Shown: positions 42,592 through 55,454 of the stretch, in pieces
Position numbering within the stretch: position 1 is the first letter of the stretch
Layout of the letters: every line of letters begins with the position of its first letter
DNA from: Ctenosaura bakeri
Taxonomy: Eukaryota > Chordata > Lepidosauria > Squamata > Iguanidae
Reading direction: 5' to 3'
NCBI GenBank assembly: GCA_948474755.1
Contig: CAOLHI010000361.1
Span: forward strand, 868,001-932,000
DNA: 64,000 nucleotides
The notes under the pieces: model-generated
The model's database searches: none
What the model was told of the DNA's origin: nothing
The model's input: only the letters and a program-made list of their open reading frames with translations
Program-made: the position numbers and the translations under genes

Positions 42592-43552
42592 CATACATTT
42601 TTGGGCAGTTCCAAAGTCAATTCATGGTTCTTTCCTACATAATTTTGGGTACTGGAATGCTGTGTTTGACTATATCCTGCTCTGAAAAAAAGTGTTAGCT
42701 TGACCCATTTCAGTTCCATCTCACAGAGGATGCTCTTCTGGAAGTGAGGTGACCCAAAGCTTTTTGTAAATTCTTGATCTGTAATTATCATCTGGGGTCA
42801 TGGTATACTCAAGTGTGTTGTGCAAAATCTAACATTTTGATGAAGAGCATTCTTGTTTAGTGTGAAGAGGGCAGGCCCCTCCACTTCATGGGGTGAGCCA
42901 AAGCTTATTTGGAGGCATTCCACTTATAAAGAATCTCAGTTCTTTATTGTGTTCACTGATTTAGTGCTAACTTTCATTTGAATATGGAGCACATAACCAG
43001 TTCCAGCGCCATCCAGATGTCCCATATTCAAGACACCCGAACCATGCCTTGTTCAGATGATGACTCCCAGAATCCCTCAGACAGCATGCCAAGTTCCCAT
43101 GCTGGCTGGGAGTTTGGGGAATTGCTGTCTTTAAAAGGACCTTTTTCAAGTTCTATTTGAAAGCTAGAAGGTCTGACATGGGCCCTTTCTGCAGAACATG
43201 AGTGATTAGTCAAACCATTTCTCACCCACAGAACAACACTATTTTGTGCAGCCTAGACAGACTTGTTAAAGGGCTCTGATCTAATGTAGTTTCTATTAGG
43301 CTGCAAGCTTCACTCAGGTAAGATCATATGGCTGTAGACAGGATTTTGTTATATGATTTTTATATGGTGCCTAGATTTTTGAAGAAGATGTAAAGAAGTT
43401 GCAAGGCTTTCTCAGATGGGGATCTGGCATCAGAGTAGTCCAGCAAGATCTAGAGAGTCACAGATTCCTGGTTCCTGCTTTATTGGATCAGACCAGCTTC
43501 TCACAATGATATACTATTTCACACAGTGGTTAACCTTAAGTCTCTGGGAAAT
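42592..43552. other. Copy B flank, paralogous to 11095-12490
   Basis: No gene. It lacks the GC-rich element of copy A (empty site near 42833). Its end, 43375-43552, is a breakpoint segment that recurs at 58070. Confidence 0.65.
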
Positions 43553-43720
43553 CTATTAAATCTTAACTGTGTTATCATTTCTCTTGGTTTTGTCCAGAGG
43601 TCAATGACTTCAGAGATATTATTGGAAAGCAATTCCTGTGATCCTTCAGCAGTGGCTATGCCAGCTGGTGTTGATTGGAATTGCAGTTCGGTGACATCTG
43701 AAGGATCACAATTGCTTATC
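43553..43720. repeat. Inverted copy of 14168-14335
   Basis: Reverse-complement match to copy A sequence lying about 1.8 kb further along. It is followed directly by a second partial copy (43728-43790) of the 12312-12375 segment, so three rearranged blocks abut here. Confidence 0.65.
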
Positions 43721-43849
43721 TCTAGCCATTTTTGAAGAAGACATAAAGAAGTCGCAAAGCTTTCTCAGGTGGAGATCTGACATCAGAGATCTAAATCTGT
43801 GACAAGCCCTCTGTCAGAGATTTCCAGTTATACAGTAAGTATGGAGAAT

Positions 43850-43913
43850 GATGACTTGTTTGCCATAGGGTTGCTGTAAGTCGGAAATAACTTGAAGGCA
43901 CACAACAACAATA
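43850..43913 (+). mobile_element. tRNA-derived SINE, 3' end only
   Basis: Only the tail, with GTTGCTGTAAGTCGGAAATAACTTGAAGG and CAACAACAA, is present. Confidence 0.6.
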
Positions 43914-45368
43914 TACATAATAAAATATATGACTGAGATCATGTTAGTTAAGCTCACCTGGCTCATAAACCTGTTCAAAAAATTTCTGAATGGCTTGTCA
44001 GTTCTTAGGTAAATCCAGTTGCTTCAATGGCTCTGCTCTATAAGACTAACAATAAGATTTAGACCATACACCATGCATCAGGCCATTAAGAAGAATATGT
44101 ATCATCTTCACTTTCAAATACATCTTATTCCAAAGCTAACTTGTGGAATTCATTAAATTGTCTTACAATGTTTGTTAGATTATTCCTGTTTTAAATGGTT
44201 CTGTATTAATTTTATTTGTACCTGAGATTTTATGATGTGAGATGGGATCTTTAAAGATATTTTAGTATAAAAAATAAATAAATATTCAATTCTTCTTTTT
44301 CTTTTATATATTAGAAGGTAAAGTATTACACTATCTAACTTATAGCTGCCATAGTGAGTGTCCCTGCCTCATACTATTGCTGATCTATTGTAATTTTATT
44401 TCGTTATCCCCAGTACAAAATATAATCATAATTTTCTTTTATTTGTACTGAGTCTGGCTGCAGCTGTGGATTGCTGACATGGAGGGGAACAAACAATTGC
44501 ATCAGCCTTGACCGGTTCTGTTCTGAAACAATTTTGCAGTTCTGTTTTTCATTACCCTCCTCGCCAGTTAGATTTCCTATAAAATTTGCCCCGCATTAAC
44601 TAAAAGGGACTGTGATTGTAAAACAAAATGACCGTACTGCTCAAATATAAACTCTAGGGACCAAATGTAATGCAAAAAAGATGCTCAAAAGCAATTATAG
44701 CAAAAAAATAAATAAAAAAAATCACTAGTATTTCAAGTTTTAACTATATAGTAACAATTCCAGGAATAAAGAACTGAATCTGAAAGCAAAATCATAATTG
44801 GGCATTTGAATACAGATATAAAATTTCTAAAGGAGTTTGAAAAGTTTGGTATTGAAATCCCTGTTGCTTCTAGTGTGTTATATACAACACTCATACAGAA
44901 CTCTATTCTAGATTGCTAGAGTGCTAAAGAATAAAGGAGACAAACAATGCTTAAAGGGTTTTCTCTGCTGAGACAATTCTTTTCCATCACAGTAGTAAAA
45001 AAGAAAAAAAAATACACTTGCATTGAGGAGCTGAGAATGTGAAATATATTTCCATTTGACTGATTAACAAAACATTGTTAAGAGTCAATGTCAATGTTGA
45101 TGCGTTAGTGCTTACAGTCAATATTTTAAAAGCTTAATTTACTGAAAGTCATAATTTCTCAGAGAAGTAATTAGAGGAGCATCTGAGGAACCAAGAATGG
45201 AAGGAAGTCCTGGGAAGCATCTTCACCCATTTCTTGACATGAGTGACAGTGGACAGCACAACAGATCCTACATTTTATTAAGCTAATGGAATAAGCAAAT
45301 AGGAGAGGGCACATCTTAGGAAAAAAGAGTTGGACCAAAGATCAATGTCCTCCCTTTTTGTAGTCCTA
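43914..45368. other. Non-coding, nothing recognised
   Basis: AT-rich sequence without a convincing exon, RNA or repeat. Confidence 0.5.
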
Positions 45369-45568
45369 GGCCATTTCCGCACTACACTGTTACAGTGCTA
45401 TTATTCCACATTCAACATCCTGTGGAATTCTGGGGTTTGTAGTTTACTGAGGCCAAAGCGCTCTGGTTGAGAATTCTAAAGGCCCCTTCCTAAACTACAA
45501 ACCTCACAATTCCACAGGATGTTGAAAGTGGAATCACAGCACTATAAGAGTGTAGTGCAGAAATGGCC
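45369..45568. mobile_element. Short palindromic DNA element, CTA target duplication
   Basis: The ends GGCCATTTCCGCAC and GTGCAGAAATGGCC are flanked by CTA (45366-45368 and 45569-45571). The inner arms enclose ATTCTAAAGGCCCC. Same family as 20135, 20869 and 53947. Confidence 0.7.
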
Positions 45569-47694
45569 CTAGTGTCTACTAAGGCCATGGGGTGAGGAAA
45601 CTGTGGCTGCATTTGTTTGGGGGCACTGAAGGGGCCTATTTTTTTTTTATTTTTTTTTTGCCTGTGTCCTTTTATTACATATATAGAAAGTCTATGTGAC
45701 AACTGATAATGATTAAGTACAAAAATATTGAAGGACATGTCTCAGTTTGTTTTCTAAATGTAATTAGAGTACCTATTCCTTTTTGTTAAATGAAATTATT
45801 GTTAAATTAAATTACCCTGATAGCTATAAATTTTGGAGAGCAATATGGTACATATATTGTTGTTTTAATATATTTATTTAAACAAATATAATACAGCCAA
45901 GCAGTAATTACATTATATTGGATTGTCAGAGTGTTAAATCACCCATCCTGAAAGCAGAGGTAAAATGTGAAGAAACATCTGTAAAAATTCCGAGGGAAAC
46001 AAACAAAAAAAGATTATCAGAATTAATCAGGAGAGTTTTGTCACTCCATTTCTAATTTTTCCACAAAAAATAAGGGTTGGGGTAGAGTCTGCTGTAATCC
46101 AGAAGAATTATTGTTCCATGTAGGGCTGGTCCAAAATGTTTTGATACCTGAGAATGAGTACCATTCTTCTCTGAAACTGAGATGCATGGTACCCCATGTC
46201 AGTTAAGCTAGTTTGGTGTTTGTAACAGAAAATCCCACAAGGATGTCTACTCGCTGGCACTAAAATTATGACAATAAATTAAGTAATTAAGAATTTGGTA
46301 CTCTTTCATACTCATGGGCCCACTTTCACATGATTTACTCTTCTCAGGGCTTTGATGGTCCAGTCGTGTCATAATCCTGCCTCATTTTCTTAGGCTAATG
46401 CAACAAGTGTGGATCATACCACACAGTCGTGGTTAGTAAGATCTTCTGAGGAAACAGTTTACTTCCTTTGCCACACTTGCGATGGAGAAATGGTTATTTA
46501 CAGTATCTCCGCTCAAAGTGCTGATTGTAGCATAAAGCAGGCAGCCAGATAACCACACAGATGGGAAGGGAAACTATTTCTTTTTGATCAGGGTGGAGTG
46601 TCCTAGGGTAAAGGTAAGAGATTCTGTTTAATATTTGAAGGACAATGCAAGTGCAATGCAAAGAGAAGAAAATTGCTCAGGTTCTCTTTCCCCATATTAC
46701 TCACTAGGTACCTGCCTCAGATGACCTCAAATTAACCAAAAGCCAGATTAGAAGGGTTTTAGGGAATTGGTTTTATAAGCTTTGGTCCATTAATTAATTG
46801 ATTAAATTTGCCAATGAATACAAGACAACAGTTTTTCAGGAGAAAGGAGACTTTTTAAATTATAGATGCCTGTGGTGTTGTAGGTGGCTTCCTTTGAGTT
46901 GGTTTTGCTCTTTGCAGTTTTCAAAAAGTGCTTCCATTAAAATTGGGCATTATTCTAAAATGTAACACGCGGAACACATTTTGTGAAGCAGGAAAATGAA
47001 ATTTGCAGTAGGAAATAGTTTTTGTGTAGTTGGCAATATAGGCTTTAATCATGAATAAGTACATGAGAAAAAGATAAAAGAACATTTAAAAGACTAGCAT
47101 TTGCTTTCAGTTTTTAAACCTTATATTAATAATATATTATTGGAATCAGCTACCTGACTGCTGTGTCTATGATGGAGAGTTTAAGCATAAAGATACGTCT
47201 ATCTGCTTTGGATCTAGCTGTTGCTGCAGGCATTGTCAGTTTTATTTCAGCACTTCCTTTGCACCGTGGCTCACAGTTCACTGGCATCTAGAAGTTACCA
47301 GATTAATTTCCACATTAATTTACCAGATTTTGTAATAACTTTCACCCTTACATAAATTTGACGGTTCTGGTTTGGTCCACGCTGGTCTTCTATGTTGGGG
47401 ACCCTGGTTATACATTTTTGGCCAGTGTCTCAGTGAGGCTCTTTCTATCACTTTCTACCATGGTTGTGCAAAATACTCCGTGATCTTGGATGGATCTCTC
47501 TCTTCGTACCAGCCTTCTGGCTTTTTGTGCAAGAGGAGGGGGGAATTTAGAATAAACCCTAATGAGAATAAAATGGTATTAATTTGCTTGCAGTTAATCA
47601 CAAATACCTTTCTAGAGTATCAAAAGCTTTGTGTCTGAAATGCTGCAGCACACCATTGTACTTGGCAGGAAATTAGATTATATAATGGAGGGAT
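45569..47694. other. Non-coding, nothing recognised
   Basis: Includes a T-rich run at 45640-45660. The open frame 47372-47638 has no recognisable domain. Confidence 0.5.
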
Positions 47695-47960
47695 TTCTCT
47701 CATTTTAGAAACTTAGAAAATCCCCATGGATCAAGGCGGGGAACAACAACAGATGAACACATGACATATAACATGACATATAACATCAATTAAAAACAGA
47801 ATATTAATTAAAAAACAACAATTAAAATACACACTATCAACTTAAAAGAACAATTAATACATGTACCTATTAAAACAGTCAATACATATTTAAAATACAT
47901 AGTTAAAATTCACAATTTAAAACTGTCTGAACAGGCCTGCTGGAAGAAAATGGTCTTTAA
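47695..47960. mobile_element. A-rich LINE-like repeat fragment
   Basis: GGATCAAGGCGGGGAACAAC followed by many TTAAAAC/AATTAA units and CTGAACAGGCCTGC. This matches the end layout of the old LINE class at 30800 and 32320. Class uncertain. Confidence 0.35.
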
Positions 47961-49462
47961 TGCTGTTTTTGAATTCAGGCAGCATATTCAGTTATACTTA
48001 TAGAAAATTAGTTCAGATCACAACACTTAACTGACTTTTGACTACTTTGTCCCATTAATTTTAATGGCTCAATTTTAGGCATGGTAACTTTGGCATAAGC
48101 TTTCAGAGGCAGTGGATTCCTGTTCATGACAGTTTATGCCAAATGGAAATTGTTAGTCTTTAATCTGTAAGAGTCTTTGTTGTCTTCAAAAGAGCAACTG
48201 TTAATTGCTTTCACATTGTTTGGATACTATGTCATTTATTTATTTTATTTTAGGCTGATTTATCTGTATGACAGCCACCTCTCAGCATCTGAAAGCAGTT
48301 TTTATATCTCCCAGCCTTCAGTCATAAAATGGCTAAATGGCAAGCCATTCACAGATTCATCCTTCCTGCATGCATTATAGAAATAAAAATGGGGACCTCT
48401 AGCACAAGGATCTTGCAAAGATAATGCACACCTATGTTCCCTAGTCTGACATTCTTGTAGCCATACTGAACTACAAATTCCACCATGCCAACACCACAGT
48501 ATGGGGAGTGCTTAAAGTTCCACCTTTGCACCCACAATTTTACATTTACCAGAATTTGTTCTTGTTATTTGCATCTTCAATCAAATTTAGCAAAATAATT
48601 TCATTATTTCTCCTGAATCTATGCTGTCTTTCTTCAAACATAAACTCCAGAAAACAAACATAAACTCCAGAAAAATGTATCTGTCACACTTAAAAGCACC
48701 TGCTATAAAAGTAAACCCACTTGATCTTTTGTTTTAGCTAATTCTCTAAAGTCTGTTAATTCTGTTCAGTGTCAATAACATACCATGGACAGGATCCAAT
48801 GGTAGACTTTCTCTGGCCTCTTGATACTTTCACTAGCGGTCGAAACAACATTTACCATTAGTTCCTGTCTATGATGTGTTGGTAGAGGTGATCTCCCTTT
48901 CCCTTGGAGCTGGCCCTTCTGTAGCTTAAAAATCTGCTTCGAAAGTTGGGAAACTCTTCATGGCAGGATTTTGGCACCAGGTAAGCAGAAGAGAGAGGGA
49001 ACAGCACCCGTGATGGAAATGAGTTGTTAGTGTGAATACACAGTTGGATCCTGGCCCAGAAACATAGTACATTCATACCCCCTGTTTGTTTCTCATCTGT
49101 CAGTCACTTTTCTTTCAGATAATTCTCTTAGCCCATTTTGTTTTTTTAAAAAAACAACAAATATTGCAAAATATCTAATGTATACATTTTAGGCTAAAAA
49201 TGGAGGATCTGTATAACACTCTTTGAACAATTTCCTCTTATGATGCAACAGTTAGTTGACACGCAATGACAGAAGTAGGGAAAATATGCTTTTTATTATA
49301 TCAAGTTATTACAGTTCTAGACTGCACCTACCTACTTCTAGCATAGAATAGAAACTAATATAGGAAGGAAAGACTTCAGGATTATAAACACAGAGATGAA
49401 AATTTTTTAAATTTGTCTAATGATAGTAAAGTTGTATTTAGGAGGAGGACTGTTATTACTTC
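47961..49462. other. Non-coding, nothing recognised
   Basis: No supported feature. The open frames at 48177-48537 and 48858-49076 overlap on opposite strands and lack motifs. Confidence 0.5.
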
Positions 49463-49645
49463 AGGCCTTCTTCATGTGTGTGCACATGCCTTCAAATTGC
49501 CTGTCAACCTATGGTAACTCCGTAGGGTTTTCCTAGACAAAGAATATTCAAGGGTGGTTTTTCCAGTTCCTTTCTCTGAAGTATAGCTTACAGCACCTGG
49601 TATTCATTGGTGGTCTCACCAAGTCCTGTTGGGGACTTACGCTGG
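49463..49645 (-). mobile_element. 5S-derived SINE, antisense, 5'-truncated
   Basis: CCTTCAAATTGCCTGTCAACC, GTAGGGTTTTCCTAGAC and AGCACCTGGTATTC are body motifs of the SINE better preserved at 53160. The 5S-derived head is mostly gone. Confidence 0.6.
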
Positions 49646-49884
49646 TATCATGGTCCAATACACTGGTCTAAGGCACTTTTTGAGAAATATATAGGGTTAG
49701 TGGGAGGAAGGCAGAAAAAGCCGTCTCTGTTGGGCAGAGAAAGGTGCCCTGCTAACTCCCAAGTTGTTTAGGAGCTGAGAGGACAGCTTTCTCTCTTGAC
49801 ATAGAACACCTGTGTTGCTGTTCCCCTTTATCATCACCTGGGGCCATTTTACCACTGCCACTGCACTGCCCTCTGCAGTGTTAA

Positions 49885-50040
49885 TAGAATCCTGGAGTTG
49901 GAAGAGACTCCAGTCCAACCCCCTGCTATGCAGGAAACTCATCAAAGCATTCTCAACAGATGGCCATCCAGCCTCTGCTTAAACACCTCCAAAGAAGGAG
50001 ATGCCATCACACTCCAAAGCATCATATTCCAGCATATTAA
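49885..50040 (-). mobile_element. CR1 3'-end fragment, antisense
   Basis: AGAATCCTGGAGTTGGAAGAG through CCAGCCTCTGCTTAAACACC matches the CR1 end at 59270-59430. Very short. Confidence 0.75.
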
Positions 50041-50228
50041 TTATGCTGACCAACAGGATTGCTGGTGCTTTGAAAACGAAGATGCTGGCCAGTGTGCCTA
50101 GGAAGGAGAGAAAGCTTAAGTTCCCCCGCTCCCATGATCTTACAGTCAGCATCATTGCTTTGGCACCATTTCTGCCTAGACAAATGGTTTCTTCTCATGG
50201 TTTCTTCTCACAAATAAATCCCCCTTAG

Positions 50229-50339
50229 ATTGACCATGATGTCTTCACTCGCTTGGGAACAAGCTCTCCCAAATTCTGTGGGACTTATTTTCAAATGCAG
50301 ACAATCAAGGCTGTGCATCGCCTGGAAAGAATCAAATTA
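50229..50339 (+). other. Candidate orphan exon, 37 codons
   Basis: An open stretch of 111 bases lies between an acceptor (CCCCCTTAG, preceded by pyrimidines) and a GTGAGT donor at 50340. It translates without a stop in phase 0 to a peptide with FTRLGTSSPKFCGTYF. I do not recognise the protein. It might be a non-coding or alternative exon of the downstream receptor gene, or chance. Confidence 0.2.
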
Positions 50340-51295
50340 GTGAGTCTATAATATGAAGAGAAAAAGAAATTGGCATGTATCTATAATATAAGCCCTGCAA
50401 ATATTTATTCTGCTTTTCACACAAGATCTGTAATGGACAATTGGTGTTACTTGGAAGAAAACTATTTCTCCATGAGGAAGTTCTAAGATAGCAACTCATC
50501 CCAAAATACAGAGCATGTTTTTCTCCAGGTCCTAAGGAACATATTAGTCATTTTGCTGTTCATTCTAACGTAGGCATATTAAAGATATGTGAACTGTATA
50601 TTTGAAACTAAGCCTAAATGCAAAAGATCTGATCCTGTTATTGTTTTTTATATTATCCCTTAATTTTCTGTTTCCCATTCCCAAACTTTTGTCTCAAGTC
50701 CAGGTCCCCAGGAGGATGGACTGTGATCCCATCATTTCGATTTAAACCCAGAAGTACAGAAGAAACTGCTAGCAGAACTTTGAGAAGCCAGGTGACAAAT
50801 TCTTGAAGGAGCTGAAAGCTGTTTGAAAAAGACAGGATATTGTATTGTGGTTTGTGGTATGTACGAGCTTCCCATTTTTGCCTCTGTTAAAACAGGTTTC
50901 TGTATTGCTTCAGAACAGAACAAAAAATGTGTAGGTCTGCCATGGGAAGCGAAGCTTCTCTCAAACTGCTTTCCATGGGATTTGAAAAAAAAATATATCC
51001 TCAAGAGCAGCCATTGACTGTTGAAAGCTATTTGTCAGTTCAATTAAAGATCCCTCTGCTCTTTTGTTTAATCATTTTATTGATAAAAGCACTTTGTAGT
51101 AAAAGCCAGAATAAATTCATCACTCTCACAGCAACAGATCTACCAATTGCTCATCTTTGGAAACTCTCAGTTAGGTCCCAAAGGCTTTAATAAAAAGCCT
51201 TGTTTTACCTTGGTGCTAGAATGCAGCCAGTATTGGTGACAATTGGTGATCCAAGGGAAAGGCATTCCACAACAGAGCACAACTCCTGCTCTCAG

Positions 51296-51401
51296 TTGCA
51301 TGTTGAAGCCCCGTGCTCCATTGACTTGCATGCAGCCAATACACATTGTTGCATGTTGAAGCCCCGTGCTCCATTGACTTGCGTGCAGCCAATACACATT
51401 G
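51296..51401. repeat. Tandem duplication, two 53-base units
   Basis: Units 51296-51348 and 51349-51401 differ at one position. The unit starts TTGCATGTTGAAGCCCC and ends AATACACATTG. Confidence 0.9.
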
Positions 51402-51479
51402 CACTTTTGCCCCTGCCAGGAATTACACAACAGTGCCAACACAGGACAATATCAACAGTAGCTTTAGTTGAGCTTAAAC

Positions 51480-51949
51480 CAGAGCTTTCCAAACTTTTCA
51501 TGTTGATGACACACTTTTTAGACATGTGTCATTTCATGACACAGTAATTCAGTAAGTAATTCAGTAAGCGGAGGCAGACACTCCACCTGAGCCTGGCCCA
51601 CCACCACCACTGCCACCACTCTCACTGGGTGGCCTGGGGTGGCAGCGGCATGAGAGCCAGCCCTTCCACTTGGACCGCCACCGCCGCCCTCGCTGGGGTC
51701 TTCCTTGGCCTGGGGTGGTGGTAGCAGCAGAAGAGACAGCCCCTCCATTTGAGCCTGGCCAACTGCTGCCCTCACTGGGGTCTTCCTGGGGTGGCAGTGG
51801 CAGTGGCAGTAGAGGCAGCCCCTTCACCTGGGCCTGGCCTGCCATGGCAGTGGGAGAGGCAGCCCCTCCACCTGTTACATCCATGCAACACACCTACACA
51901 CTGCAGCCAATGCACTAACATGCCACGGCACACAGTTTGGAAAACTCTG
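51480..51949. mobile_element. hAT-type element with exact 8-base target duplication and GC-rich tandem core
   Basis: The ends CAGAGCTTTCCAAAC and GTTTGGAAAACTCTG are flanked by identical GCTTAAAC (51472-51479 and 51950-51957). Between them, 51595-51880 is a GC-rich array of degenerate units with CCCTCACTGGGGTCTTCC and GCAGCCCCTCCA motifs. No transposase; the open frames are low-complexity shadows of the array. Confidence 0.85.
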
Positions 51950-52402
51950 GCTTAAACTCTTCCTAATGCCCTTTAGGGATACTACAGAATCAATCACCTG
52001 CAGAAACAACATACTGTATCAGTCTGATCACACAGACTACAACTTGCATTTCTCCTTTCCTAGTAGGATGGCTATATCCAAAAGGGTACAGGGCATCTGG
52101 GCCATTAAAAGTTTTTAAAAAGAGTAAAATCCAGCAGGTATAATTTGTTATGCAAACCTAAAGGACAGTGATGGGCAGAGGTACGTGGTGCATATTAATA
52201 GCTGAACTTCGTTTAACCTGTTTCTGATACCATTAATCTCCCATAGGAGGCTGCCTGGGTTTAATACCTTAGGGGAAAATTGTCCTCCTACCTTCAGAGA
52301 CACGTTTCATGGGGTTGTGAGAAAACGTGTTGGCTGCTGTCAGGCATTGCTGTGGTCACTAAGTAGCCACTAGAAAGGGAGATTAGGTGTAGGTTGCACT
52401 AT

Positions 52403-52816
52403 GGCCCTTTCTGCCAGACGACGCTCTTGCGTGTTGTCCTGTCACAATCTTGGCAGTACTTCTGCCAGGATGGGAGTGTGTTCCCCGTGTTCCTCTCCAC
52501 ACCAACCGGCTGCCTGCAAAAGGGAGCGTGAGGGACACACTCTTCCTTCTGCACTGCAGCTGGCCTTCTTCCAATGCTGCAGTGGGGAAGGAAGCACATG
52601 ATGGTGCTTCTAGCCCTTCTGCCTGGCCGGCTGTGATGGAAGGTTCTCATTATTGGGGGTCATTGATGGAGTTTTCCCATCAATTATATACCTGCGATCA
52701 CATTGGCTGGTGATGCGAGAAAAGTGGAACTGCGATGACGTCATGCAGAAGCGTTGTCATGGTCCCACTCCTCTTGTGTCCCCATGTTGGGAGGACGCCA
52801 TCCTGCAAAAAGGGCC
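52403..52816. mobile_element. GC-rich inverted-repeat DNA element, TAT target duplication
   Basis: The ends GGCCCTTTCTGCC and AAAAAGGGCC are flanked by TAT (52400-52402 and 52817-52819). The interior is GC-rich with no motif-bearing frame. Same group as 11330 and 29530. Confidence 0.65.
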
Positions 52817-52964
52817 TATGAACACCTTTTCCCATATAGCCATTAAATGTTTTAGAGCCCTGCCTTCTTTCACATCAGGCCACCTTAACTGAGGTTTACC
52901 TTGGAGTATAAAATCAATAGGGGTGTGTTTGTGTAATCCATGGTACGAATCATATGACTCTACA

Positions 52965-53065
52965 AATGTTATTGGACTATAATTTCCTTCATCTATAGTC
53001 AGCACAGCAAGTGCTGAGAAAAAGATGGGAGTTTCAGTTCAACAACATCTGAAGGGATAATGCTT
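52965..53065. repeat. Short inverted-repeat element
   Basis: TTATTGGACTATAATTTCC and GGGAGTTTCAGTTCAACAAC are roughly complementary halves around AGTCAGCACAGCAAGTGC. Common lizard type, degraded. Confidence 0.4.
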
Positions 53066-53159
53066 ATCCCAGCTGTAACTCCTAATAATTTGCATGTGTA
53101 GCAAATACTTTGCATAACATGCAGATTAGGTCACTCAGATTTAGGATGATGAAGCTGGG

Positions 53160-53372
53160 TAGTGTGTGTGCACGTGCGCCTTCAAGTTGCCTTGAATTTC
53201 ATAGGGTTTTCTTAGGCAAGGAATACTCAGAGGTGGTTTTGCCAGTTCCTTCCTCTGAAATATAGCCTACAGAATCTGGCATTTGTTGTTGGTCTCCTAT
53301 CCAAGAACTAACCAGGGCTGACCCTGCTTAGCTTCCAAGATGAGATAACATCTGTGGCCTTTAGGGTACTCC
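53160..53372 (-). mobile_element. 5S rRNA-derived SINE, antisense, nearly complete
   Basis: On the - strand the 5' part (about 53372-53308) resembles the internal region of 5S rRNA (AAGCTAAGCAGGGTCAGCC..GGTTAGTTCTTGG). The body follows with AGGAAGGAACTGGCAAAACC and the 3' end with GAAATTCAAGGCAACTTG. It is not a 5S gene because both ends of the RNA are missing. Confidence 0.75.
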
Positions 53373-53946
53373 TATCAAAATAAGATTCCCTATCCCTTCT
53401 CAGTGTTCCTCTCCCTACACTTCAGATTAAGATCAGGGTAGCAGAAAGAGGAGAGTAGAAAAAGAGAAGAAAAAGACATGGAGGGATTGCACCTAGGCTG
53501 GAAGCAGAAATGTCAAATGTTCTGGAGGAAGGGTGTGGGGATTAAACCAATAAGATAGAAACAAGCTGAGCATATACAGACCGTCTCACGAAGGTAGATT
53601 CTCATACAGCCAGCAATTGCAGGTTTCTGCAGCTTTACCACATTACTACCCTGAACCTATCTCCTCATTGCCACATTAGGGGTTGGGTGTGAAGCCGCAT
53701 CCTGTTGGTGCTGTGCTGAAATGATATTTACTTGGGCAGCAGATAACAATCAGCCATCTTTGGGTAAGGGGTGGAGTTCAGGTGGGAAAACCATTGCTTG
53801 GTTTCAAGCCTGGATTGAAACTAACATGAAGAGTGGGACCATGAATATCTGAACACAGAGGTTTCATTATTATGGCATGGGAGCAGGGGTGTGTGTGTGG
53901 CATTCAGCTCTACAAACTTCTAAGAAGTGTTTGTCAGGACTTTGAG
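53373..53946. other. Non-coding, nothing recognised
   Basis: No gene or repeat is supported. Confidence 0.5.
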
Positions 53947-54147
53947 AACCTTTCCGTACTACACTGTTATAGTGCTATTACTCCACTTTCAAAATCCTGT
54001 GGAATTCTAGGTTTTATAGTTTACTGAGGCCAAAGAGCTCTCTGGCTGAGAATTCTAAAGGCCCCTCCCTAAACTGCAAACCTTAGGTTTCCATAGGCTG
54101 TTGAAAGTGGAATAATAGCACTATAACAGTGTAATGCGTAAAGGCCC
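53947..54147. mobile_element. Short palindromic DNA element
   Basis: The ends CCTTTCCGTACTACACTG and CAGTGTAATGCGTAAAGG are inverted. The inner arms match those of 45369-45568. Confidence 0.65.
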
Positions 54148-55454
54148 TGGTTTGAATCTACACATCATTACATTCAATGCAGAGACATATAAGGACCATA
54201 CTTTTAATAACCTTCTTCCTCTACTTCTCTGTAACATTTGGAATAGGAGATTAGTTGGCTTGCCTTCTGAGCAAATTAAATTCTAATAACTTAAAATTTC
54301 ACAGAAGGCAAGCCAACGAATTTTTCATCCAGCACTGAAAAACGGGTATGTGCAAGAAGTTGTACACATACAAGATATGTTCAAGATATGTGCAAGAAAC
54401 TTCTACCTCCATGACACAATGGGACGTCTTTTTTTTAATTAGTTGTGTATAAAACTTGCTGTGTACCTCTGTATAAGCATATACAAATACATTGGCTCAG
54501 ACACCATATGTCTTTAAGTGATGTCACCAGTGCTTTTCAGAATCAATGTTTGCCACAGATATCAGTATCTTAGAATGTATCACACAACCCAGCAAACTAT
54601 AGAATTTTTTTAATTACACTGATTTAAATGAATGAGTTAAATATATGCTTCCAGCTGCAATCCTATTTCTATTTACCTAAGAGAAAAACCTACTGAATTC
54701 ACAGGAAAATCCTATACATATATACTCTAAAGCAAGACATACTGTGTTGAATGGATTTGGGAGTAAAGTTAATGCTTTACCATCATTATATCCATTCTTT
54801 GCATAGTAAGAAGACATTATTCTGTTTCCTTAGCATTTAAGAAGAAGTGATTCTAGACATCAACTGGTATCACAAAACTTTCGGCTATCCAGAAATAGCA
54901 CAAGGGGAAGCAGACTCTAAATTACATCACAAAAGCATCTTTTAAAAAGAAAACACACACACACACACACACACAAAAGGCTGGTATGTTGTAATCTCAA
55001 AAAGCCCATGCTGATCCAGCAGACTTAAACATTATGAAAGTCAGCAGACTTGGTGTTAACAGAGGTCTAAAAAGTTAGGGGACTCTTAATCCATAAAGAA
55101 GTGCCACAAATGTTTCTTCTGCACAAAGGGTTTATTCAAGGTGGATTTCAGGTTGTGTTGTTATTATTTGCCATCAAGTTGACTTCCACTTATGGTGAAC
55201 CTATGAAGGAGACACCTGTAGGATCCCCGGTCCTCAACTGCCTTGCTCCACTTCCCTATAGTCTTTCACTTTACCAAGCATTTGTTGGAAAGGCAACAAC
55301 ATCCAGTGTTTATAAAGTTCAATGTGACTTAGAGAGAACAGCAGAACTGGCTGAAAATATTCAGTTTCTTATTTAAAATATTGAGCAGTGGCTGCACTTG
55401 TGCTATTTTTGTTCTGTAGTAGCCATAAAATTTACACTATTCAAAAAAAATGTG
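54148..55454. other. Non-coding, with an AC microsatellite
   Basis: The (AC)n run is at about 54953-54974. A SINE-like scrap (GCCATCAAGTTGACTTCCACTTATGG) lies at 55170-55200. No exon is evident, though upstream non-coding exons of the receptor gene could be here. Confidence 0.45.

Noticed and set aside
51518..51918. Open frames rich in Gly, Pro and Ala on both strands
   Set aside because: They are shadows of the GC-rich tandem array inside the hAT-type element.
53308..53372. Similarity to 5S rRNA
   Set aside because: Only an internal part of 5S is present, antisense, fused to a SINE body that also occurs at 49463 and 25735. It is a 5S-derived SINE and not an rRNA gene.
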